Below, in pieces: positions 40,832-50,390 of a stretch of 64,000 nucleotides of DNA. The stretch covers positions 89,673 through 153,672 of the forward strand of contig JACPFA010000033.1 of the NCBI GenBank assembly GCA_016183235.1. The letters run 5' to 3'. Positions within the stretch are counted from its first letter, which is position 1. Each line of letters opens with the position of its first letter. This DNA is from Deltaproteobacteria bacterium (GTDB taxonomy: Bacteria > UBA10199 > DSSB01 > JACPFA01). Below the pieces are notes generated by a model. It was not told where the DNA came from. It saw only the letters and a list, made by a program, of their open reading frames with translations, and searched no databases. Both the position numbers and the translations under genes were made by a program.

Positions 40832-43800
40832 TTAGAATTTGGGTGGGTTAGGATCTTCCAAAGACTCACCATTTTTCAAACGAATCCATGGAGCGGTGCC
40901 ACTTTTAAATACCGGTTCACCATTTGGACGGAAATGTGAGTAGAGAAGCCCTTCCTCCTGAAGACCGACCACGACAACGTTGGGTAAACCCAACGAAAGC
41001 TGTCTCAACAAAGTATATCCTTCTGGATTACTAGCTACCATTTCTCTCTGCTCAGCAGTTAATGGCTTGTCAGTAGAACAACCTTTGATAATCAGATAAC
41101 TAATATGATCTTCATATTTCTTAATCTTATCAACCAACATTTTTGGCCCTGTGAATCTGCCCCCCACAAGACCCATACCCTGATTGTTGGAATGGGCAAT
41201 AATGGTGACTGGTATTTTTTTGCCTGGTGGGAGATGGGAAAGTTCCTTTTCTAAAATTGATTCTATTTCCGAGGAATCGTTGGCGATCTCATAATATGGA
41301 TGACGGTTTTTACCAACCGGCACTAGTTGAGCGATACTAAATTTACTAAAAGCAAAGGAGTCATCTCTTCTCGATGCGATTGTAATAGAACTAGGTGGTT
41401 CTTGGGCTGGGTTTTGATCTCTGTCTTGTAATACTTTTCTCAAAGATTCTTTATTTCCGGCACGATCAACATAGAACAAACCCAGTTCCTCCCACTTTTG
41501 GACAAGTTCAACAAATGCGAAATGTTCCCCCCGAACAAGGGGGAGAAATTGAGATTCGTAAATATCGTTTTGATTATTTTTAAGAAGGCCCATTCGAATT
41601 GTTTGAAAGCCAATGATGGCCCATCGTTGATCTCGAAGATTGGAAGAACTCAACCCGAGGTTAATCCATCTGGCATAATAGTAAAATTGCGTTGGATCTA
41701 AGTGAGCAGGATCTTCGGCATAAAACATTCTCTTCAGAATGGCACCAATGATTCCCCTATCCTTGGCCCAATCTTCCCATCTTTTGATTGCTTTCGGACT
41801 TGCCTTGGGATCTCGATAAAGGGCGTCTAAGGCTCGAACTAAGATTCTTCTATTTTCTCTTCCTGTTTCCCTTACCCCCCCCCGGTCTGGTTCACGGATT
41901 TGAAAAATCTGAAGCACCCCGGGTTCATTATGGATAAACAAAACCCGGGGATCAACGCTCAATTCTTGTGCTAAGTTCCAAAGTACATCCAAATCTTGAA
42001 TTTGTTTATTCACTGTTTCTAAACGGTTGACCACAGGCCGCGAAACACCAATGAGTGCACCAAATTGCTCAAGGGTCATGCCGCGAGCTCGGCGTGCCGC
42101 CGCCACCAAGGGGGGCAAGGTTAAGGCATGGGCTTGTTCAATCTCAACAGTCGTTAAAATCAAATGGGGCGTATCACCAGCTAATTCTGGGAAAAAATCC
42201 ACGACCGTGCGTTGGCCAGGTCGTGCAGCTCGCTGGCGTTGGGCTAAATAAAAGCGATCGGCTTCAAATTGAGGATAAGCGGCCTTAATTTTTGCCAACA
42301 CTGCAGGCGAAGCCAGCGGGGCATCATCACGATTGAGCCAGGGGGCCAAGGTACCACGGTTGATACCTATTCTATCGGCAGCCACGGCCACTCCATCGGC
42401 TCCTAAGGCACCTGCCAAGATCGCTCGAGGGGAGGATCGATCAAGAGCTGCTCCCGTTGCTGCAATGGCCGCAAGCCTGCGCACCTCGGGCGGCGTATGG
42501 AGAGGGTTTTGCAGGTTTACAGTAAACCCTTGGGCCTCTAATAATTGCAACAAAGGTTCTGTGAGTAATCCCGCTTTTTCCAATTCAGCCTTTACTTCAC
42601 CCCACGGCACGTCTTCAGGTTTCAATTCATCCGTCTCGAGTTTATTCCAAAAATTATCTCCACGATTAAGCCTACTACTTAATACCCCATGGCTAGGATA
42701 GTTTTCTAACTGATGTCGATAAACGAAAAACGCGATTTGGCAGGTACCAACGTCCCGCCCCGCTTCACGTTGATCCAACAAATATAAGTAACCATCAATT
42801 TTATCTTTATCGTTGGTATTGTGATCAATGAAGGGGCGAAAATCCACAGCCAATCGGTCAAGGGCCAAAGCAGGATAGACAGTTTGATTGAAAGCATGGG
42901 CCAATTCATCTTTAGTACCCCGCAATACACTCTCTAACCGGTCAAAGGTTTCCCGAATAGGATAATTGGTTTCACCTTTAGCCAACACTTCTGCATTTTC
43001 CAATCGCTGTAAGGTAAGGTCGCTAATCCCGGCAGCAGCAGCCAATCGCTCACGGGAAAAAAAGTTGTCTGGATGCGTGCGATTTTCCAAAAGATACCAA
43101 GCAACACTATTGCGTTCAGGATCAACCTCACAGAGGCGGCGTAAATTGGCCGCCTCGCGTTCATGAGCAATCAACATAGGGTGCCCATCCCGTGCGGTGT
43201 ATTGTGAAAAATTAAGGTCTGGAAATCGCACGCGGTTAGCAGCCACAATCACCGCATCAACGGGTTGCCCAAATTCACCTGCCAAAGTTTGCACATCATC
43301 AATCGTAATAACATCCAACCCAGGTTTACGGGCCAATTCGGCCACGCGAGTTTGAAACCGAGGCTCTCCAAGCAATGTTGTAAAACCATCCAGCCAGGTA
43401 ATTTGATGACTATCACTAATGGGAATGGCTGTGCGCTCGCCCCCCACTCTTACAGGCATTTGAGGTAAAAGATCCCCTATTTCTTTAGTAGCACCCAATG
43501 CCCCCATCAGGGAACGGGTACGATCACTAAACCCCATGACCTCCCGCCATGAAAAAGGCCCTATGGAACCCGCCTCCCCTCCAACAAAGGCCGTCTGCAA
43601 AATATGAGTCGGAGATTGATCGTGCACTCGTACAAATGGAACTCTCTCAAGTGTTCCAGGTGGAAGCAGGCCATCGGCTACTAAACTAATCAGTGCCGCC
43701 ATTCGATGATGACCGTTTAGCAATAGTGCATGCCCACCTTCTGTCTCTGCAGAAACCAGTGGTGGCAAACCATGTGAATCCGAAGAGGAGAGGGTTTTAT

Positions 43801-46800
43801 AGAGCAATGAATCTGAAACTTCCTGGCCTTGTTGCCAGCCTTCCATGGTAAGCTTAAAAAGCATAATTTGACGGATAATTTGGATCGTATCAAAGACATT
43901 GCTTGCCGCGGTCGGATGATAAAGGGTATGAATAGGCACAACCCGTTGTAAAGGGAGCCGCACAACCTGATAAGTATCAGCAAGTATTCCACCCGCTAAA
44001 ACGCCACGGATGGCATTTTGCCATGGTGGCAGTTGGGTGTCATAGGGCAGATTTATTTGCAGTGGAGTCAAATCACCATAATGGGAAGCCACTTCCCATT
44101 CTGTTCTTCGTAATTCTTCCCATCCTCCGATTGCCAAGCGGCCAGACTCATCGGATTGAAGCAAATAACCTTGAGCATCTTCTATCCAAGCATAGGCTAA
44201 TCCAAATTCACCATAAGCAGCCGCGATTCTCGCCGCAAGAAGGGTCCCTTCCGCATAATAAACCGCATCTTCAACGCCCTCTGCTCTTAATCCCTCTTGG
44301 ATGATCTTAGCCATTTCAGCCAATCTCTCGTGAGCAAGAGTGGGTTCTCCTGGAATAACATAACCCAAACAGGCAAGCACCACGGTATAAGCTAAATTTG
44401 GATCTTCACCCAATGCATCTAAGAGGATTCTATGAGGAACCTGAATATTTCGATTAACTCTCCTTACAGCAAACTCAAAATCACCCAACGCTGGGAGTGG
44501 TTCAGAATCAGGATTATTTAATTGAGCACTTATCGAAGCAAGTCTTTCTAAAAGTGGCAAAAATTGCCCACCACCCCTCCAAACAAGATCCAGCAATTGA
44601 TTCTTACTTAACCCCGAATATCGAGCTACCGTAGCAAGGATTAAATAAGAGACACGATTCGAAATAGAAGGAGGAAGAGCCGTAAAAAAATCCCGCGTTT
44701 GGGCTTCATCCCAAACCTGTCTTAATTCAACATAAGCTCGAACAAGTATTAGAACATCTAATCCTCCTGTACCCTGAAGCGTATCGGCATAATCTATTAA
44801 AAATTGATTGATCTCCTCGGCAGGTATTTTCCCTTGTTCTACATAAAGGTAAAAATAAGGATCCCTTACATAAGTACGCGTTAAAGGATCCACGGTCCTG
44901 GCTGCTTCTTTTAACGCCTCGGCATAACGATTATGCAATACCCTCTCATCGAAACCCAGCCTTCCTTCCTTTACAACATCTTCCACATGTCGAAATGCAA
45001 TCAAGAGCCGATAAAGTTGCCCATCTTCAAGATTTCGGGTTATTTCAGTAGGATTAACCCCTTCATCTTCGAATAAGAAAAGAAGTAATAATGCATTGTG
45101 GGTATTCAGATCATCTCGATTAACATCACAATAATTTCGAGACACCTCTATCATTCGTGCGCGAACCCAATGTGCAAAAGAAATATCGTTTGTAATGTCT
45201 AGGTCCACAGAGGAATTTCCCGTCAAGCTGTCTAAAGTGGCCACTAACGTTGAACGATCGATTATTTCAGGTAAAACAACATCCCATCTAGAAATAGGAT
45301 CTAAGGTAGGATCCGGCTCTTCAAAATCAGCCTCTTCTGGAATTCTTACTCGACCAGAAGTGTCATTATTTTGCTTCCATATAATATCGATTGGGCCTAG
45401 CTCGCCAAGAGCACGATGGTCGACCTCTGGCATGGGAAGTTGGGAATTTACCGTTACTTGAATATCTTCCCCCTCTAATTGCACAGCAACGTTAGCGGTC
45501 GGATCTTGTTTGCGCACTTCAGTTTCCATGTATACTCTCAGTTTTTCATATTGGCTTGCCGCCCTCGCCCCTGTACGAATGGCCACCACTAAGCCAATAA
45601 GCAATTCGCCCACTACAGCTTCAATGCTGTTGGTCCGTTGCGTGACCTTTTGCATACGCTCATCTAAAGTTTTGCCTGCAGCTTGTGCAAACACTTTGGC
45701 TTTGCGAAGCAGCTTGGTGCCAGGTCTTCGTGCCTTGGGTTGTAACCAGAAGATAGCATCGGAAGGTTTTTGACAAGTAGCGGCTTCATGATCTAGCTGA
45801 AATTGAGACGCGCGATAGGCGACAACAATTAACCCATTCGCATGATTCGCACACTTTAAAATTTCTGCTTTGTTCGTTACATTGGGGTCTTGCAAAATGG
45901 CTCGAATTAAGCGCTTCCTCTCACTTGGCTGGTAAGTCCCCTCTTCAATCATCTTGCCCCATTGACGTTGCGCCAGTATATCTTTTTCAAACCTTGCTAC
46001 CCTAGCAAGGGCATCTAGGTTATCTTGCTTGGCAGTGCTGATATTTTCCGAAATATCAAGCACGACCCCTTGGGCCTCTAACAACTTTCTTAACGCGCCA
46101 AGTTTAACCAAAGCATCAACATTGTTTTCATCTAATAGTGCCTCGTAATCCTTGGCCGCACGTTCTAAAACAGCTAAGCGCTCGCGCACTTGATGGTCCA
46201 CCACTTCCCTCGTAAATTCATGCACCGGTGCCATGATAGGCTTACCCACCACATGGGCTACCCGTAACCCTAACACAAACACCACATGCTGTTCCCACGC
46301 GGCCTGGCTAAAAAGCGTTTCATCCATGGTTTGAAAAGGAGAAAATTCGCCAAGCTTGGCATGCTCGTAAATGCCAGTCCCCACGCTGGCCACTCCAAGG
46401 CCCCCAACTTCAAAGCCAAAATGCGCCACACCACGCCCGGCATACACCAGCAGGTTCTCTTCGATTCGAGCCATCTCGTGACCCAAAAGATATTCTGATA
46501 TTTCTCCGGTACCACGCAGATTCAACAAAGCCCGTTCACGAATTAATGCCCGGGTTATTCTCTGACTGACCTGTAAAAATTTCCCCGTCACGGCTAAGAG
46601 CCAATAATTCGTCGCCGTCCCTTCTAAAATTCTTCCCATGTTCTGGTCAAAACTTTGCTGTTCAACCCACACCTCATGCCCATGCAAGCGTTGTTCGGTC
46701 ATGAAAAATACCATGGCACTTGCGATCTTATGAGTGATATTGCCAAAGCGCTTGCCCATCACGACAATGGCAGGGATCCTCACCAAAGCACCCACCACAC

Positions 46801-48658
46801 CTCCCACTAAACCACTTAAGGCAATCACCCCAATATCGGTTGTCAAATTAAACCCTCGGCTAAATCGATAAGCAGTCTCCAATTGATCATTAACGCTCGC
46901 CTGTTGCAGGATCGCCAAATCACGGTTGGCCTGACTCACATGGTTGGCCTTTAATTTCGCTAAAGTTTTTTCATAATGTCGACGTTGTTGCTGCACCCAA
47001 TACAGCTGCCCACTGCTTGGAAACCCAATGGCCTCAAGATTGCTTTCAGCCCTAGCCACCTCTGTTTCCATTTGGCGTAATCGCACTAATTCTGTTTCTA
47101 AATGTTGTTGGGTGGTTAAAAAATCAATCTGTTCTCGAATGCCTTCATAGGCCCTTATTTTTTCTTCTACCGTACCCGATTGATAAATATAGCCGGTGAG
47201 CTGTAGTTTAATTTCAGGCTCGATTAAATTTGTTTCATCCAATTTTTTCCAAGCTAAATCTCGCACCTGCCCCTCGAAACTCTCAAAAAATTCTGGAAAG
47301 AATTTTTTGAGGTCTTCAGCTGTTCGCACCTTACCTAACTGCAAGATTTGCCCTTTAACTCGTTCCACTTGAACAACCACGGCCTGTTCGCGCGAGCTCA
47401 CCCAATCTTCATCCGGTTCTTCAGCCGGCACCGGGAAACCTGGCACCTTTCTCAAAGGTCGCTTGGGTTCTTCTTGTTGATGAATGCGGCCCCGCTCCGC
47501 TTCTAAAAATACCTGATATTTAGCCAAGCGAATGCCCAATGCCATTTTCCATTGTTCGATTTTTTCTCCATCAAACTTAGTAATGTCAGCTTGATTGGCT
47601 GCCTGCGCCAGCACCGGCCATTCGGCCAAAAGCTCCTGCCAAAGCTTTGCCTCTTGAAAGGCCGCTGAGCCTGCTTGCTTTTGCCTTTCTAGCTCGGCAA
47701 CTCGTTCTAAAAACATTTCTAAGGCTGGCTGCTCATAAAGCCCTTTTAATCGGCCTACCGCTCGCGACAAATGTTCCATATCTATCGCCAAATATTCGCT
47801 TGGCTCCCGCAAATCAGCCATCACCTCCTGCACCCGATCGGCCGCAACAGGTTCAGTTGCCTGCAATCGAGCAAATACCTGAATCACTGGCAATTCTTGA
47901 TAGGTCGCAAGATTGGGCTCAAGGGCCAATACGGGTTTGGTCTTAATTTCAACTTCAAATCGCAACGATGAAATTTCTGGCCACAACACACCTAATTGCA
48001 GGGCCATCTGACTTTTTCGTTTTTTCAATTCCACGTACTCATTAAAAATTTGCAAATACCCTTCGGCCTGTTCCCACCCATGCTCATCTCGCCCATCCCA
48101 AGCACTCACCCATCGCCCTTGAATTTCAGCGGCGAGTTCGCGCGCACCTATTAAATCCCCAACCCCACTAGCCTCCTGACTCATGGCTTCACACTCAAGC
48201 GTGAGCTTTTCTAAAATCTCCACATACCTTGGTAATTTTTTGCCGCGGCTCAACCACTCCAACGTTTCAGCTAATTTTTCAGGTGCCACCGTGGGGGCTG
48301 CTTGCTCAAGTTCAGTCACGGCATTTTTGATTCTAGCCAGAGAATGTTGTTCAACCTCTGCAATGCCTTCTCGCAACTGATCAATCTCCTCCACCACACC
48401 TGCGGCAGGCATGGCCCCAAACAAAACCAAACCATCACCCTGCGGCACACCCAAGGCTATGGCCTCGGCTCGATCCAAAAACTTTTTGGCCTGATTAAAT
48501 TTCCCTTCAGCCACGAACCCACGCGCCAACGCTACCCAAGAACCGGCTTCTTTCTCGAAAGCTGGCCCCTGTTCATCAGGCGCAGCACTGCCTTCGCCTT
48601 CAAGCCAAGGCACTAAAAGTGGGTAAAACCCCAATGGAATTAAATGCGGTAAAACCAT
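40832..48658 (-). CDS. giant multidomain protein 2: coiled coil, ParB-like motif, HTH domains, toxin-type cysteine peptidase-like end
   Basis: From the ATG at 48658 the protein has 2,608 residues. Residues 1-590 are helical/coiled coil, then hydrophobic stretches (IALSGLVGGVVGALVRIPAIVV, about 605-640) and more helices. ALLLNGHHRMAALISL has a ParB-type G-x-HR at 1649-1652. HTH-like units follow at about 1870-1895 (RLAAAAGISDLTLQRLE), 2090 and 2194-2215 (MTLEQFGALIGVSRPVVNRLE), the last trailed by FIHNEPG at 2241. The end has IIAHSNNQGMGLVGGRF with His2489 and LIIKGCSTD with Cys2527, like C80/clan CD autoprocessing domains. No signal peptide is seen. Function is unknown. Confidence 0.85.
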   Translation of the reverse strand: MVLPHLIPLGFYPLLVPWLEGEGSAAPDEQGPAFEKEAGSWVALARGFVAEGKFNQAKKFLDRAEAIALGVPQGDGLVLFGAMPAAGVVEEIDQLREGIAEVEQHSLARIKNAVTELEQAAPTVAPEKLAETLEWLSRGKKLPRYVEILEKLTLECEAMSQEASGVGDLIGARELAAEIQGRWVSAWDGRDEHGWEQAEGYLQIFNEYVELKKRKSQMALQLGVLWPEISSLRFEVEIKTKPVLALEPNLATYQELPVIQVFARLQATEPVAADRVQEVMADLREPSEYLAIDMEHLSRAVGRLKGLYEQPALEMFLERVAELERQKQAGSAAFQEAKLWQELLAEWPVLAQAANQADITKFDGEKIEQWKMALGIRLAKYQVFLEAERGRIHQQEEPKRPLRKVPGFPVPAEEPDEDWVSSREQAVVVQVERVKGQILQLGKVRTAEDLKKFFPEFFESFEGQVRDLAWKKLDETNLIEPEIKLQLTGYIYQSGTVEEKIRAYEGIREQIDFLTTQQHLETELVRLRQMETEVARAESNLEAIGFPSSGQLYWVQQQRRHYEKTLAKLKANHVSQANRDLAILQQASVNDQLETAYRFSRGFNLTTDIGVIALSGLVGGVVGALVRIPAIVVMGKRFGNITHKIASAMVFFMTEQRLHGHEVWVEQQSFDQNMGRILEGTATNYWLLAVTGKFLQVSQRITRALIRERALLNLRGTGEISEYLLGHEMARIEENLLVYAGRGVAHFGFEVGGLGVASVGTGIYEHAKLGEFSPFQTMDETLFSQAAWEQHVVFVLGLRVAHVVGKPIMAPVHEFTREVVDHQVRERLAVLERAAKDYEALLDENNVDALVKLGALRKLLEAQGVVLDISENISTAKQDNLDALARVARFEKDILAQRQWGKMIEEGTYQPSERKRLIRAILQDPNVTNKAEILKCANHANGLIVVAYRASQFQLDHEAATCQKPSDAIFWLQPKARRPGTKLLRKAKVFAQAAGKTLDERMQKVTQRTNSIEAVVGELLIGLVVAIRTGARAASQYEKLRVYMETEVRKQDPTANVAVQLEGEDIQVTVNSQLPMPEVDHRALGELGPIDIIWKQNNDTSGRVRIPEEADFEEPDPTLDPISRWDVVLPEIIDRSTLVATLDSLTGNSSVDLDITNDISFAHWVRARMIEVSRNYCDVNRDDLNTHNALLLLFLFEDEGVNPTEITRNLEDGQLYRLLIAFRHVEDVVKEGRLGFDERVLHNRYAEALKEAARTVDPLTRTYVRDPYFYLYVEQGKIPAEEINQFLIDYADTLQGTGGLDVLILVRAYVELRQVWDEAQTRDFFTALPPSISNRVSYLILATVARYSGLSKNQLLDLVWRGGGQFLPLLERLASISAQLNNPDSEPLPALGDFEFAVRRVNRNIQVPHRILLDALGEDPNLAYTVVLACLGYVIPGEPTLAHERLAEMAKIIQEGLRAEGVEDAVYYAEGTLLAARIAAAYGEFGLAYAWIEDAQGYLLQSDESGRLAIGGWEELRRTEWEVASHYGDLTPLQINLPYDTQLPPWQNAIRGVLAGGILADTYQVVRLPLQRVVPIHTLYHPTAASNVFDTIQIIRQIMLFKLTMEGWQQGQEVSDSLLYKTLSSSDSHGLPPLVSAETEGGHALLLNGHHRMAALISLVADGLLPPGTLERVPFVRVHDQSPTHILQTAFVGGEAGSIGPFSWREVMGFSDRTRSLMGALGATKEIGDLLPQMPVRVGGERTAIPISDSHQITWLDGFTTLLGEPRFQTRVAELARKPGLDVITIDDVQTLAGEFGQPVDAVIVAANRVRFPDLNFSQYTARDGHPMLIAHEREAANLRRLCEVDPERNSVAWYLLENRTHPDNFFSRERLAAAAGISDLTLQRLENAEVLAKGETNYPIRETFDRLESVLRGTKDELAHAFNQTVYPALALDRLAVDFRPFIDHNTNDKDKIDGYLYLLDQREAGRDVGTCQIAFFVYRHQLENYPSHGVLSSRLNRGDNFWNKLETDELKPEDVPWGEVKAELEKAGLLTEPLLQLLEAQGFTVNLQNPLHTPPEVRRLAAIAATGAALDRSSPRAILAGALGADGVAVAADRIGINRGTLAPWLNRDDAPLASPAVLAKIKAAYPQFEADRFYLAQRQRAARPGQRTVVDFFPELAGDTPHLILTTVEIEQAHALTLPPLVAAARRARGMTLEQFGALIGVSRPVVNRLETVNKQIQDLDVLWNLAQELSVDPRVLFIHNEPGVLQIFQIREPDRGGVRETGRENRRILVRALDALYRDPKASPKAIKRWEDWAKDRGIIGAILKRMFYAEDPAHLDPTQFYYYARWINLGLSSSNLRDQRWAIIGFQTIRMGLLKNNQNDIYESQFLPLVRGEHFAFVELVQKWEELGLFYVDRAGNKESLRKVLQDRDQNPAQEPPSSITIASRRDDSFAFSKFSIAQLVPVGKNRHPYYEIANDSSEIESILEKELSHLPPGKKIPVTIIAHSNNQGMGLVGGRFTGPKMLVDKIKKYEDHISYLIIKGCSTDKPLTAEQREMVASNPEGYTLLRQLSLGLPNVVVVGLQEEGLLYSHFRPNGEPVFKSGTAPWIRLKNGESLEDPNPPKF

Positions 48659-48670
48659 ACCCAAGAACTT

Positions 48671-48690
48671 AATGGCAACTTCTGTGCCAA
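48671..48690 (-). promoter_or_regulatory. sigma-54 promoter of giant gene 2
   Basis: On the minus strand TTGGCACAGAAGTTGCC is a near-consensus match (TTGGCAC...TTGC) with GG-N10-GC. The predicted transcription start is 48663, five bases before the ATG. An in-frame TTG at 48664 would lie upstream of it. Confidence 0.8.
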
Positions 48691-48770
48691 AACCTCATTG
48701 CAAATGATTATTTAACACTATGATTTTATTTAGTATTTTAATAAAGCTTATTCAAAATAAGCTCGTTAGG

Positions 48771-48782
48771 GGTGCCTATACC
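48771..48782 (-). promoter_or_regulatory. candidate enhancer site GGTGCCTATACC of giant gene 2
   Basis: Its centre is 89 bases upstream of the -24 GG, exactly as for the GGTGCCTACACC site of giant gene 1. Eleven of twelve bases are shared. Confidence 0.6.
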
Positions 48783-48972
48783 GCAAATTAATGCATTTTT
48801 ATTATTAAATTTTACATTATTATACGTATAAATATGTATTTTATTTATACATAAACTCTTCTTATTTTAAAGGATATTCAACTAAAAGATTGGCTAAAGT
48901 AGTTATCGGCAAATTAATCTAAAAAGTTTTGAATATTGAACATTTTGAAATTTATTTTTTGAACGGATTACT

Positions 48973-48990
48973 ATATCATAATCATGATAT
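48973..48990. promoter_or_regulatory. operator-like palindrome of the first toxin-antitoxin pair
   Basis: ATATCAT and its exact complement ATGATAT flank four bases, 32 bases before the antitoxin ATG. The rest of the gap from 48659 is AT-rich and holds only the giant-gene promoter elements. Confidence 0.55.
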
Positions 48991-49021
48991 TTAATTATCC
49001 ATTAAAGGTAAGGAGTATTTT

Positions 49022-49297
49022 ATGTCTCTTATTGTTCCCATTTCTGATTTAAGAAATAAAACCCGCAAGATTGTAGAAATTTGCCATGAAGGGGAACCCG
49101 TATTTGTCACTCGAAATGGCCAAGGAGAGTTGGTTGTCATGAGTCAAACTTTATATGAACAAATGCAGGCAAGGCTAGAGCTTTACCGAAAACTAGACGA
49201 GGCTGAGGCCCTTTACCAAGAAGGCTCCCAAGGCAAACCTCATGCTACGGTCATGAAAAATCTCAAAGCTCGTTTGCAGACCCGTACCCCCTTGTGA
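49022..49297 (+). CDS. Phd/YefM-family antitoxin
   Basis: The 91-residue protein shows the Phd/YefM N-terminal DNA-binding pattern (VPISDLRNKTRKIVEICHEGEPVFVTRNGQGELVVMS), then LYEQMQARLELYRKLDEAE, which would wrap the toxin. A good AGGAG ribosome site precedes the ATG. The stop overlaps the GTG start of the toxin gene (GTGA). It should neutralise the following RelE/ParE toxin and repress the operon through the ATATCAT palindrome. Confidence 0.9.
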   Translation: MSLIVPISDLRNKTRKIVEICHEGEPVFVTRNGQGELVVMSQTLYEQMQARLELYRKLDEAEALYQEGSQGKPHATVMKNLKARLQTRTPL

Positions 49298-49599
49298 AAA
49301 AAGTTGCTGTCATTTATTACCTACCAACCGCAGAACAAGATTTAAAAGAAATTTTTGACTATATTCGTCGAGACTCTTTAATAAAAGCCACTAAATTTTT
49401 AACCCATGTCGATCGCACAATCGCTAGACTCTCACATTTTCCTTATTTGGGAACTATTCCCAAAGATGGTTTCTTAAAAAGAAAAGGTTATCGCCTCTTG
49501 GTAATTCAAGACCACTTAGCCTTTTATCGTGTAGCAAAGAATAAAGTTATAATTTACCGAGTGTTGCACGGAAAAAGGCGATATAAATTTTTACTATAG
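49294..49599 (+). CDS. RelE/ParE-family toxin
   Basis: The 101-residue protein starts at a GTG overlapping the antitoxin stop. It carries the family pattern YYLPTAEQDLKEIFDYIRRDS, DRTIARLSHFPYLGTIPKDG, YRLLVIQDHLAFYRVAKNKVIIYRVLHGKRRY. The form fits ParE/RelE plasmid-stabilisation toxins acting on gyrase or mRNA; which one cannot be told here. It is the first of three toxin-antitoxin pairs in a row. Confidence 0.9.
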   Translation: MKKVAVIYYLPTAEQDLKEIFDYIRRDSLIKATKFLTHVDRTIARLSHFPYLGTIPKDGFLKRKGYRLLVIQDHLAFYRVAKNKVIIYRVLHGKRRYKFLL

Positions 49600-49706
49600 G
49601 CCGCCGCAAGAAGCACGGCTGACGAAATAACCCAAGCACTCTCCCTGCAAGGCTGAGGCATTACACAAAATTGCCAAATTGCCCTTGAATTTTTAGTTAG
49701 TTCAAG

Positions 49707-49722
49707 TATATTTGGAAATATA
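49707..49722. promoter_or_regulatory. operator-like palindrome of the second toxin-antitoxin pair
   Basis: TATATTT and its exact complement flank two bases (TATATTTGGAAATATA), 17 bases before the antitoxin ATG. It is probably bound by the ribbon-helix-helix antitoxin. Confidence 0.6.
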
Positions 49723-49739
49723 ATTGTGAGGTGTTTTTT

Positions 49740-49982
49740 ATGGGCCAAATCGCCATTTATTTAGAAGATGAATTACAAAAAAAGGTAGATAAATTATCCA
49801 AGCACGAGGGCAAGAGTCGTTCAGCGTGGGTTAAAGAGGCCATTGAGCAAAAAATGAGTGCGGGCCTGCCGACCTCTTGGTTTGAAATCTGGGGAACGTG
49901 GCAAGACGATCGTAGCCCAAAAAAAATCCTTCAAGAAATTGATGCTGGCTACCTTGAGGTAGAAAGAACACCCCTAAAATGA
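49740..49982 (+). CDS. ribbon-helix-helix (CopG/VapB-type) antitoxin
   Basis: From the ATG at 49740 the protein has 80 residues. IAIYLEDELQKKVDKLSKHEGKSRSAWVKEAIEQKM is a clear ribbon-helix-helix domain. The Trp-rich tail (SWFEIWGTWQDDRSPKKILQEID) is the toxin-binding part. The stop overlaps the VapC start by four bases. A start three codons earlier at 49731 is possible but would lie closer to the operator. Confidence 0.88.
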   Translation: MGQIAIYLEDELQKKVDKLSKHEGKSRSAWVKEAIEQKMSAGLPTSWFEIWGTWQDDRSPKKILQEIDAGYLEVERTPLK

Positions 49983-50383
49983 ATTACCTCATCGACACTG
50001 ACATTTGCATTTATATATTGAATGAAAATAATCCAAAACTTAAAACACGGTTTCAAGAAAAAACTCAATCCAGGTTTTGCGTTAGCAGTATCACCGAAGC
50101 TGAACTCTATTACGGTGCCCTTCACTCTGCTAAGCCTAAAAGTAATTTAGAAAAAATTGAGCTTTTCCTCAGCCCCCTTGAAAAGATCTATTTTGATTCA
50201 ATGGCTGCTAAACATTTTGCCTACCTAAAAGAACACCTCGTAAAAATTGGAAAACCCATTGGGGCCCCCGACATGTTTATTGCAGCATCGGCCCTAGCCC
50301 ACGATCTTACCCTCATTTCCAATAATGAAAAACACTTTCAAAATATCCCAAAACTAAAATTCGAAAACTGGAATACTCCATAA
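49979..50383 (+). CDS. PIN-domain toxin VapC
   Basis: The 134-residue ribonuclease toxin has the PIN-domain acidic residues in order: YLIDTDICIYIL with Asp 6 and Asp 8, SSITEAELYYGAL with Glu, and IGAPDMFIAASALAHDLTLISNNEKHF with the C-terminal Asp. VapC toxins cut tRNA or rRNA loops. It is coupled to the preceding ribbon-helix-helix antitoxin. A 185-base hairpin follows the stop and separates it from the next pair. Confidence 0.93.
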   Translation: MNYLIDTDICIYILNENNPKLKTRFQEKTQSRFCVSSITEAELYYGALHSAKPKSNLEKIELFLSPLEKIYFDSMAAKHFAYLKEHLVKIGKPIGAPDMFIAASALAHDLTLISNNEKHFQNIPKLKFENWNTP

Positions 50384-50390
50384 ATCTGAT

